Positions 1 to 5,260 of a DNA stretch of 5,527 nucleotides are shown in pieces (position 1 is the stretch's first letter; every line of letters begins with the position of its first letter). The DNA is from Candidatus Eiseniibacteriota bacterium (GTDB lineage: Bacteria; Eisenbacteria; RBG-16-71-46; JABDJR01): the NCBI GenBank assembly GCA_013003415.1, contig JABDJR010000220.1:1-5527 (forward strand). The letters are read 5' to 3'. The notes below the pieces were generated by a model, which worked only from the letters and a program-made list of their open reading frames with translations, was not told the origin of the DNA and did no database searches. Both the position numbers and the translations under genes were made by a program.

Positions 1-443
1 ATGAGGCCGAGGGGCCAGCCGGGTAAGTCGAGGGAAACCGCGAAGCGGTGGGTGAGCCAAGCAAGAAGTCCCAGAAACAGCACTCCGTAGGCCCAAGCGA
101 CCCAAACCAAGCCATTGGGACTGGTTAAGGGGACAAAAGGGGCCAGGAGGAAGGGATAGAGGAGGCTGGTGGCTCCGCGAGTCGGGGATTCACCGATTTG
201 ATACTCCAGGGGCGCTCCCTGCGATGCGGATCGAGCGTACTGCAAATAAATATAGGTGTCGTCCAGGGGTGGGGTGAATTCCCCTTGTGTGTTGCTGCGA
301 GCTAAGTTAGCTGCCCATAGACCCAGGGCTAAAGCGAGGGCTAGATACCCCACGGCTTGCAGGGTGCATGTGACGAAGGGTGATTTTGCTAAAGCTTTCA
401 ATGATTGAACCCGATCTTCTGAGCGGACCCCGGAAAGGGTCAA
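1..443 (-). CDS. GT-C-fold glycosyltransferase-like polytopic membrane protein, N-terminal part (partial at left edge)
   Basis: The minus strand is open from the left edge to an in-frame TGA at 518-516 and has no ATG start, so the gene is easily missed. I place the start at TTG 443-441 because GAGGGG (459-454) lies 10 bases upstream; TTG 401-399 is the alternative. This gives 147 residues plus an unfinished codon. A basic N-terminus is followed by a membrane segment (about residues 28-48), a loop (49-93), then hydrophobic segments (about 94-106 and 110-130). The loop carries DDTYIYLQYARSASQG (61-76), then an acid-bearing GE at 84-85 and RGATS (89-93). This matches the family pattern DD.YI..RYA.....G......GE...G.TS of lipid-linked-sugar GT-C enzymes, in which an acidic residue of the first external loop is catalytic. 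The gene is divergent from pilM. The acceptor is unknown: pilin, lipid or envelope glycan are all possible. That it is a real gene is fairly sure; the exact function is inference. Confidence 0.72.
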   Translation of the reverse strand, partial: MTLSGVRSEDRVQSLKALAKSPFVTCTLQAVGYLALALALGLWAANLARSNTQGEFTPPLDDTYIYLQYARSASQGAPLEYQIGESPTRGATSLLYPFLLAPFVPLTSPNGLVWVAWAYGVLFLGLLAWLTHRFAVSLDLPGWPLGL

Positions 444-453
444 GTTAGTTCGA

Positions 454-465
454 CCCCTCGAGGGG
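454..465 (-). promoter_or_regulatory. Ribosome-binding site of the GT-C-like gene inside a perfect 12-bp palindrome
   Basis: CCCCTCGAGGGG is a perfect palindrome. Read on the minus strand, its 3' half is GAGGGG, a good Shine-Dalgarno sequence 10 bases upstream of the TTG codon at 443-441, which is the main reason for choosing that start. In the mRNA the palindrome could fold as a 4-bp CCCC/GGGG stem with a UCGA loop that hides the ribosome-binding site; as DNA it could be an operator. The sequence itself is certain, the ribosome-binding role is likely, and any regulatory role is inference. Confidence 0.45.
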
Positions 466-482
466 AGGGGCGAAAAGGTTTT

Positions 483-504
483 AGGGCATAAGGATCCAGG
501 GCAT
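483..504. repeat. 7-bp direct repeat AGGGCAT in the divergent promoter region
   Basis: AGGGCAT occurs at 483-489 and again at 498-504, a spacing of 15 bases start to start. A further partial copy (CAGGG) follows at 506-510. The pair lies between the divergent GT-C-like gene and pilM, and it brackets the weak -10 candidate of the minus-strand gene. Tandem short repeats in a divergent promoter can be binding sites for a regulator, but at this length chance is also possible. Confidence 0.35.
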
Positions 505-519
505 TCAGGGAATGGTCAA
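491..519 (-). promoter_or_regulatory. Weak sigma70-type promoter candidate for the minus-strand gene
   Basis: On the minus strand TTGACC (519-514, five of six matches to TTGACA) is followed after 17 bases by GATCCT (496-491, three of six matches to TATAAT, including the A at position 2 and the final T). Transcription from here would leave a leader of roughly 40 bases before the TTG start at 443. The -10 match is poor. I found no convincing sigma70 or sigma54 promoter for pilM on the plus strand in 444-574. Confidence 0.22.
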
Positions 520-574
520 GAATCCATATCGCTCAGCACAAAGAGTGTTGAATTTCGAGAGAGGTTGGTAACGC

Positions 575-1621
575 ATGTTCTTCAAGCGTCAGAAGCCTAT
601 GGTCGGTTTGGACATCGGTTCGAGTTCGATCAAGGTCGTTCAATGCGAATCCCGCGCTGGCGAAGTCCATTTGCAGGACTACGGCACTGCGGAGCTTCTC
701 CCGGAAGCTATCGTTGATGGTGAAATCATGGACCGTCAGTTGGTGGTCGAGACCATCCAGAATCTTTGGGAATCCAAGGGTATCAGCGCCAAGTCCGTTT
801 CGACGGCGGTGTCTGGACGCGCGGTGATTGTGAAAAAGATTCAGATGGAACGGATGGCCCCTGAAGATGCTCGTGAGGCAATTCAGTGGGAAGCGGAACA
901 ACATGTTCCCTATGACATTAACGATGTCTCCCTGGACTTTCAAATTTTAGAGGGCAACTCGGATCCGAAGCAGATGGATGTGCTTCTGGTGGCGGCAAAG
1001 CGGGAGCACTTAGTTGCCCACGCTGACTTGATTCGCCAAGCCGGTTTGGACCCGTTGATCATTGATGTAGATGCCTTCGCGGTACAGAACATCATGAGCA
1101 TGAACTACGACCTCAGCCCGGAAGATGTGTTGGCCATGGTCAACATTGGTGCTGAAGTGACCAACATCAACGTAGTTCAAAACGGGATGCCCCTTTACAC
1201 CCAAGACGTGAGCTTGGGTGGTGCCAGTTTTGTTGAGGCCTTGCAAAAGACCTTCAACATCAGCCACGCCGAAGCGCTTGCTGCAGTCAAAGGGGAGGAG
1301 CAACCCAACTTTGACATGCAACAAGTGGTCGAGACCGTGGCCGAAGACCTGGCGGTCGCCATTGAGCGCTCCGGGTTGTATCTCAAGTCGGCAGGAGAAA
1401 CCGAGGAAATTGATCGCGTGCTGATTACCGGCGGGGGAACTCGCGTTCCTGGCGTGGTTGAGTTTCTGAACAACCGTATCGAACCTTCGGTAGAGGTCGC
1501 GGATCCACTCCGTCGCATTCACTTTGACCCCGTGCTGTTTGGAGACAAGAGACCCGAGGAAATTTCCCCGAGTCTCACCGTGGGTCTTGGACTCGCATTG
1601 AGAAAGGTCGACGATCGATGA
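575..1621 (+). CDS. pilM: Type IV pilus assembly protein PilM, actin-like ATPase
   Basis: Cytoplasmic FtsA/actin-like nucleotide-binding protein that anchors the T4P alignment complex by binding the N-terminal tail of PilN. The protein has 348 residues, a usual length for the family. Visible motifs are the phosphate-1 loop GLDIGSSSIKVV (11-22), the SHS2-region signature WEAEQHVPYDINDVSLDFQIL with its hallmark EAEQ.(I/V)P(F/Y)DI (within about 105-125), the phosphate-2 region VNIGAEVTNINVVQNG (189-204) with DVSLGG after it (211-216), the adenosine motif ITGGGTRVPG (284-293), and a C-terminal VGLGLALR (336-343). The start at 575 is supported by GAGAGAGG at 557-564 (10 bases upstream) and by the typical N-terminus, a short basic stretch before the phosphate loop. 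The ATG at 599 would cut off that stretch. It is the first gene of the operon, and its TGA overlaps the pilN ATG. No key motif is missing. Confidence 0.96.
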   Translation: MFFKRQKPMVGLDIGSSSIKVVQCESRAGEVHLQDYGTAELLPEAIVDGEIMDRQLVVETIQNLWESKGISAKSVSTAVSGRAVIVKKIQMERMAPEDAREAIQWEAEQHVPYDINDVSLDFQILEGNSDPKQMDVLLVAAKREHLVAHADLIRQAGLDPLIIDVDAFAVQNIMSMNYDLSPEDVLAMVNIGAEVTNINVVQNGMPLYTQDVSLGGASFVEALQKTFNISHAEALAAVKGEEQPNFDMQQVVETVAEDLAVAIERSGLYLKSAGETEEIDRVLITGGGTRVPGVVEFLNNRIEPSVEVADPLRRIHFDPVLFGDKRPEEISPSLTVGLGLALRKVDDR

Positions 1622-2220
1622 TTAGAGTCAATCTTCTTCCCAGAGAAGAACAGGCCAGATCAACGAGTTCGCCCGGGCCTAATTTGGGTGCCTTGGCTCC
1701 CTTCGCCATCATTCCGTTGGTGTTGGGAATCATCGCGGTTAGCGCGTTCTTAGAACGAACCAAGCTTACGGCCTTACGCCAGGATGTGGCCGAGGTTCGC
1801 GAAGAGGTGCGCGCAATCCAGCCCCAAGTTGATCGGGTGAATCGTCTCACGGCAAAACGTGAGGAGCTGGAACGACGCCTGGATGTCATCCGTCAATTGG
1901 ATGAGGGCCGATTCATGTCGGTTCGCCTTATGGACGACCTCGGTCGCCACATCCCGCGTTACCTGTGGTTAACGAACATGACCCAAGCTGGCCCCGGCCA
2001 GGTCACGGTCAGTGGGGTGACGTTTTCGAACTTGATCGTTGCCGACATGATGATGCGTCTTGAACGTTCATCCATGTTTGGACCCGTCGATCTGACACAG
2101 ACCGAACGGGGCGAGATTGGGGGCCGCGAGGTCATCAAATTCTCGGTGGTAACGAGCATGATCGATGGCGAGTCTTCCTCTGATTTTACCGCTGACGCAT
2201 ATCCGAAGGAGGGGAACTAA
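1618..2220 (+). CDS. pilN: Type IV pilus inner-membrane alignment protein PilN
   Basis: Bitopic inner-membrane protein of 200 residues, a usual PilN length. It opens with MIRVNLLPRE, the conserved I.(V/I)NLLP tail that docks into a groove of PilM in solved PilM-PilN structures. A Ser/Pro/Gly-rich stretch (15-24) leads into one membrane segment (about 25-45). A charged heptad-like coiled coil follows (about 46-95, rich in Glu, Arg and Val/Leu), then a periplasmic alpha/beta domain (about 98-180) containing IPRYLWLTNM (112-121) and VTVSGVTFSN (129-138), typical of the PilN ferredoxin-like fold that pairs with PilO. The last 20 residues are acidic and Ser-rich, and look disordered. The ATG overlaps the pilM stop (ATGA), and only a weak AGAAAGG lies 10 bases upstream, so translation is probably coupled to pilM. 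Confidence 0.94.
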   Translation: MIRVNLLPREEQARSTSSPGPNLGALAPFAIIPLVLGIIAVSAFLERTKLTALRQDVAEVREEVRAIQPQVDRVNRLTAKREELERRLDVIRQLDEGRFMSVRLMDDLGRHIPRYLWLTNMTQAGPGQVTVSGVTFSNLIVADMMMRLERSSMFGPVDLTQTERGEIGGREVIKFSVVTSMIDGESSSDFTADAYPKEGN

Positions 2221-2222
2221 TC

Positions 2223-2861
2223 ATGGATCTCCAAAATCCGCGGACACAAAAATACGTCATTGTCGGAATTCTTTCCGCGGCAGCGCTCTACGTGTTCTTC
2301 TTCAGCACTTTTGTCCCCTTCGGACACCGTGCCTATGTGGACGAACGCCAAGTTCTCGAAGCTGACTTCCAAAAGCTTTCGGCGGACCTGAGTAAAGCGC
2401 GCCAAACCTTGAGCAACCGCGCCGAGGTGGAACGGCAATACGAAGTCTTGAACCGTCGTTGGGAAGTGGCAGCCAACTTGCTTCCAGAAGAACGCGAAGT
2501 CGCTGACCTGCTACGTCAGGTGACCCTTGCCGGTCAACAAAGCGGCGTTGAGTTCCTTCTCTTCCGGCCCAAGCCTCAGATTCCTGGTGAGGTTTATGTA
2601 GAGGCACCGGTGGAAGTGAAAGTGGTCGGTGGTTATCACGAGGTCGGTACCTTCTTAAGTGAAGTTGCCAATCTGGATCGTATCGTCAACGTGGACAATC
2701 TTCGATTGGATTCCCACGACGATGATGACGCTCCCAGTGAAACCGTTACGGCTAGCTTTACGGCAACCGCTTATACGCTAACCGATGAAGTGAAACCGGC
2801 AGGTGGCGAAGATGAGAGCGCCGATGCCAAAACCAAGGGAGGACAGAGTAATGCGGGCTAA
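2223..2861 (+). CDS. pilO: Type IV pilus inner-membrane alignment protein PilO
   Basis: Partner of PilN in the inner-membrane alignment complex. The protein has 212 residues. A short cytoplasmic N-terminus (1-10) precedes a single membrane segment (about 11-32). A long charged coiled coil (about 38-88) leads to the PilO signature region NLLPEEREVADLLRQV (85-100), followed by GVEFLLFRPKPQ (108-119) and VEVKVVGGYHEVGTFLSEVANL (130-151), the conserved V.V.G.YH....F...(L/V)..L pattern of PilO. Two features look lineage-specific: an Asp run (D166-D169) in the last strand-connecting loop, and a low-complexity charged tail (about 188-212). GGAGGGG at 2208-2214, 8 bases before the ATG, fixes the start only 2 bases after the pilN stop. 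The 3' end runs 11 bases into pilP. Confidence 0.93.
   Translation: MDLQNPRTQKYVIVGILSAAALYVFFFSTFVPFGHRAYVDERQVLEADFQKLSADLSKARQTLSNRAEVERQYEVLNRRWEVAANLLPEEREVADLLRQVTLAGQQSGVEFLLFRPKPQIPGEVYVEAPVEVKVVGGYHEVGTFLSEVANLDRIVNVDNLRLDSHDDDDAPSETVTASFTATAYTLTDEVKPAGGEDESADAKTKGGQSNAG
2838..2842 (+). promoter_or_regulatory. Ribosome-binding site that fixes the pilP start at 2851
   Basis: GGAGG lies 8 bases upstream of ATG 2851. The frame is open further up to an ATG at 2803, but that start lacks comparable spacing evidence. It would also put 16 extra residues, including several charged ones, in front of the basic n-region of a clear signal peptide. The 2851 start is therefore preferred. Confidence 0.8.
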
Positions 2862-3339
2862 TCAACGCTGGATTCTGCTTGGGCTGTGCTTGCTGATGGC
2901 CACTCCGGTTTTGGCTGCGGGTCCAACGGACACGCCTCCGGAATCGAAGCAGGTTGAAGCTGAGCCGGTACCAACCGGTCAAGCCATTGACGATCTTTTG
3001 CTGAATCGTGAGCAATATTTTTATTCGAGCTTTGGTCGCCTGGATCCTTTCGGATCCTTGCTCAAAGGAAAGTTTGCGCGCTCCCAAAACGGAGACCTTT
3101 TGGATGTGGGTGAACTTGAACTCAAAGGTGTGGTGTGGGGCAACGAAGACAAGTTTGCTGTCGTCGAGGACAAACGAGAGCACTCGCATATTCTTCGTGA
3201 AGGTGATCGCGTCGTTAACGGACGCATTACCCGAATCACCCAATCAAGTATGACAGTAGCTCATTACTTCTTTGGGGAGACTTCGAGCGTAACTATCTAT
3301 ATGAAAGAAGAAGGAGAGGGAAGCTATGATGCACCGTAA
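2851..3339 (+). CDS. pilP: Type IV pilus assembly protein PilP, apparently non-lipidated
   Basis: Periplasmic linker between PilN/PilO and the secretin PilQ. The protein has 162 residues from ATG 2851. The N-terminus is a Sec signal peptide: basic n-region (R2, R6), hydrophobic core WILLGLCLLMATPVLA, and a probable signal peptidase I site after VLA or VLAA (about residues 22-23). The only cysteine (C13) is inside the hydrophobic core in GLCLL and does not form a lipobox, whereas PilP of Pseudomonas, Neisseria and Myxococcus is a lipoprotein. A Pro/Glu/Thr-rich linker (24-45) is followed by the conserved PilP region: YFYSSFGRLDPFGSL (56-70), the GDLLDVGELELKGVVWG stretch (81-97), KFAVVED (101-107), LREGDRVVNGRITRI (115-129) and a closing strand SVTIYMKEE (146-154). 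It overlaps pilO by 11 bases and pilQ by 14. An upstream in-frame ATG at 2803 is rejected. Confidence 0.93.
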   Translation: MRANQRWILLGLCLLMATPVLAAGPTDTPPESKQVEAEPVPTGQAIDDLLLNREQYFYSSFGRLDPFGSLLKGKFARSQNGDLLDVGELELKGVVWGNEDKFAVVEDKREHSHILREGDRVVNGRITRITQSSMTVAHYFFGETSSVTIYMKEEGEGSYDAP

Positions 3340-5158
3340 GCTGGGTATGATTGCCGGGGTGTTTGCCCTATTGGCCGTCGGAACCCTGGCCGCAGCCCCG
3401 ATGGCTCTGGCCGCGACGCTGACGGATGTCTCGGTATCCTCCGAAGGGAAGGTTACCAAGATTCACGTATCCCTTGATGCAGCTATCGATTTCGATCACT
3501 TCACCTTGAGTGACCCCGATCGTTTCGTGTTGGATTGCATCGGGGTAGAAAATGTCACCATGGACGCTATGCCTGCCGGTTCCGGTTTGGCGAAGTCGTT
3601 CCAGGCTGACGTCTGGAAGGGTGCCGGAGACCACTCCGTAACCCGGATCATGATCGACCTTAGTGGTTCTGCTGAAGCCGATGTTCAGGCAACGGAAGGC
3701 GGCATTGTTGTCACCTTGATGCCTGAAAAGGTTGATAGCTGGACCGAAGGCGAGAGCAATGGCGAGTGGAGCGAAGGCAACGCAGAAGAGGTCATGGATT
3801 CGGCTGAAGAGGCTGAAGAAAGCGATAGCTTTGAATTGACTGCTGCGGAGGAAGAGTTCGAATTCGCCATGCCGGTTCGACCCACCTACGATGCGAACTA
3901 CGAACGTGGTAACGCACCTTCGGTAACTTCTTTCGAAGCTCCTAAGGACGAAGGTTTGGGTTCCCGTGGTGGCTCCCGTGTGTCCTTGGACGTTCAGGGC
4001 GCCGACATCAGCACGGTGTTGCGTTCGATCTCCGAGTACAGCGGTGCCAACATCGTTGTGGGCTATGACGTTCGTCAGACCGTCACGGCTCCGGTTTCTT
4101 TCCACCTGAAGAATGTTCCCTGGGGCGATGCCCTTGAGATGGTTCTTCAGAGTGCAAAGCTTTGGTATCGCGAAGACAACGGTATCATCCGTGTCGATAC
4201 CGAAGAGAACCTCCGTCAGGAAGAGCTTGATCGCGGTACCGCGGCCAAGCAGCTTGAAGACATCATGCCTTTGACCACCCGAATCGTGAACGTGATCTAT
4301 GCATCCGCTCGCGAATTGGCCCGTCCGGTTTCGAAGAGCCTCACCTCGCGTGGTGTGATTGAAGTTGACCATCGTACAAACTCCCTGGTGGTTACGGATA
4401 TCAACAGCCGGGTGGATGCTTGTGTGGAGATGATCCAGCACTTGGATTCTCAGACCCCGCAGGTTGAAATCGTGGCCAAGCTGGTCGAAGTTGACGCTCG
4501 TTACACCCGTGACTTAGGTGTGCTCTGGGGCGCCAGCAACTTGAGCGCTCAAGGCGGTTCCGCCGAAGTCTCTGCTGGTTCCAACTCTGTTGTGGACCCG
4601 GGTGGTAGCGTACGCTTTGGTTTAGTGCGTTCCTGGGGCGAGATCAGCTCCGTGCTGTCCGCGCTTGAGAGCGAGAACAAAGCCAACATCATTTCTAACC
4701 CGCGGATCACCACGGTCAATAACCGTGAAGCTAAGATTCTTGTGGGTAAGAAAATTCCTTTGATCGTGCTAGATGAGGCCGGTAACGCCGTGACTCAGCT
4801 CATCACCATTGGTATCACGCTTTTGGTGAACCCGCACATCAATGACAATAACCGTATTACGTTGGATCTCCACCCGGAAGTCTCGGACCTTTCGTCCCAG
4901 GCAACCGTACAGGGTGGTGTGATCATCAACACCTCTGAAGCCGACACTCGGGTGATGGTGGGGAATGGTGAAACCGCAGTGATCGGAGGTCTCATTCGCT
5001 CGAATGAATCCACCTTCGAACGCGGTCTTCCGATTCTTCGCGATCTGCCCATTGTCGGTGGATTGTTTGGTGGCAGCTCGACGACCAAGGAGAAACGTGA
5101 ACTCCTGATCTTCGTGACGCCCCGCATCGTGAGTTCGTTCGCGAACCACGGCGGATAG
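3326..5158 (+). CDS. pilQ: Type IV pilus outer-membrane secretin PilQ
   Basis: Subunit of the outer-membrane ring through which the pilus leaves the cell. The protein has 610 residues, compact beside the roughly 700-900 of many PilQs. A signal peptide (1-29) has its cleavage site at MALA/AT. One AMIN domain (about 31-132), the peptidoglycan-binding type, is followed by a very acidic linker (about 134-213), a secretin/TonB short N-terminal (N0) domain (about 218-291, including SLDVQGADISTVLRSIS and VPWGDALEMVL), an N1 KH-like domain (about 316-375, RTNSLVVTD) and the secretin core (about 378-603). The core shows VEIVAKLVEVD (380-390), ALESENKANIISNPRITT (446-463), the GNGETAVIGGLI stretch (546-557), then LPILRDLPIVGGLFGG (568-583) and ELLIFVTPRIV (592-602). 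GGAGAGGG at 3313-3320 precedes ATG 3326; the adjacent ATG 3329 is equally possible. Arginine codons are mostly CGT (18 of 32). Confidence 0.97.
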   Translation: MMHRKLGMIAGVFALLAVGTLAAAPMALAATLTDVSVSSEGKVTKIHVSLDAAIDFDHFTLSDPDRFVLDCIGVENVTMDAMPAGSGLAKSFQADVWKGAGDHSVTRIMIDLSGSAEADVQATEGGIVVTLMPEKVDSWTEGESNGEWSEGNAEEVMDSAEEAEESDSFELTAAEEEFEFAMPVRPTYDANYERGNAPSVTSFEAPKDEGLGSRGGSRVSLDVQGADISTVLRSISEYSGANIVVGYDVRQTVTAPVSFHLKNVPWGDALEMVLQSAKLWYREDNGIIRVDTEENLRQEELDRGTAAKQLEDIMPLTTRIVNVIYASARELARPVSKSLTSRGVIEVDHRTNSLVVTDINSRVDACVEMIQHLDSQTPQVEIVAKLVEVDARYTRDLGVLWGASNLSAQGGSAEVSAGSNSVVDPGGSVRFGLVRSWGEISSVLSALESENKANIISNPRITTVNNREAKILVGKKIPLIVLDEAGNAVTQLITIGITLLVNPHINDNNRITLDLHPEVSDLSSQATVQGGVIINTSEADTRVMVGNGETAVIGGLIRSNESTFERGLPILRDLPIVGGLFGGSSTTKEKRELLIFVTPRIVSSFANHGG

Positions 5159-5178
5159 TCCGACTAGATAGCTTCCCC

Positions 5179-5217
5179 AAAAGGCCGCCGGCTCCATGTG
5201 AGTCGGCGGCCTTTTTT
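5179..5217 (+). terminator. Intrinsic terminator of the pil operon, possibly bidirectional
   Basis: A 12-bp, almost all-GC stem (5183-5194 with 5200-5211, one G-T wobble) closes a 5-base loop (CATGT, 5195-5199). It is followed by TTTTTTGTTTT from 5212. Four A residues at 5179-5182 lengthen the stem against the T-run, and on the minus strand they give a TTTT tail, so it may also stop the convergent transcript, more weakly. It begins 20 bases after the pilQ stop. Confidence 0.92.
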
Positions 5218-5228
5218 GTTTTAGATCT

Positions 5229-5260
5229 CCGGGGCAGAACCTAAATCTGGTTCGGCCCGG
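5229..5260. other. Imperfect hairpin just after the stop codon of the minus-strand gene
   Basis: The left arm (5229-5241) and right arm (5249-5260) pair as two 5-bp helices, CCGGG/CCCGG and GAACC/GGTTC. They are separated by a small internal loop and capped by TAAATCT. The structure begins directly at the stop codon of the gene on the minus strand (5263-5261). Neither side has a T-run, so it is not a classic terminator; it could protect the 3' end of that transcript or assist the nearby terminator. Confidence 0.4.

Noticed and set aside
444..574. Sigma54 (-24/-12) or sigma70 promoter for pilM on the plus strand
   Set aside because: No TGGC-N-TTGC type pair was found. The best sigma70-like pair (TTCAGG 504-509 with CATATC 525-530) has a 15-base spacer and poor matches, so I do not call it.
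533..943. 136-codon open frame on the minus strand across the start of pilM
   Set aside because: It is His/Arg-rich without family features, overlaps well-supported pilM coding sequence, and its stop lies just before the pilM leader. No ribosome-binding site or context supports it.
743..1336. 12-bp identical sequence GTGGTCGAGACC at 743-754 and 1325-1336 in pilM
   Set aside because: Both copies encode Val-Val-Glu-Thr with the same common codons in unrelated parts of the protein; the flanks do not match, so this is coincidence.
1010..1522. 170-codon open frame on the minus strand opposite pilM
   Set aside because: It is again codon-in-register with the sense gene, has no recognisable motif and overlaps essential PilM motifs.
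2803..2850. Upstream ATG that would lengthen PilP by 16 residues
   Set aside because: The 2851 ATG has GGAGG at 8 bases and starts directly at a signal peptide. The extra residues would sit before that signal and lie within the pilO tail.
3042..3060. Short direct repeat with two GGATCC sites in pilP
   Set aside because: It encodes part of the conserved LDPFGSL stretch of PilP, so protein sequence and codon choice explain it.
3368..4441. 357-codon open frame on the minus strand opposite pilQ
   Set aside because: Its codons are exactly in register with those of pilQ, so it can only be broken by TTA, CTA or TCA codons in pilQ. pilQ has just four of these (three of them outside the open stretch or at its end) and no TCA, so the long open frame is a by-product of codon choice. 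The translation shows no signal, membrane or domain pattern, whereas the sense strand is a full secretin.
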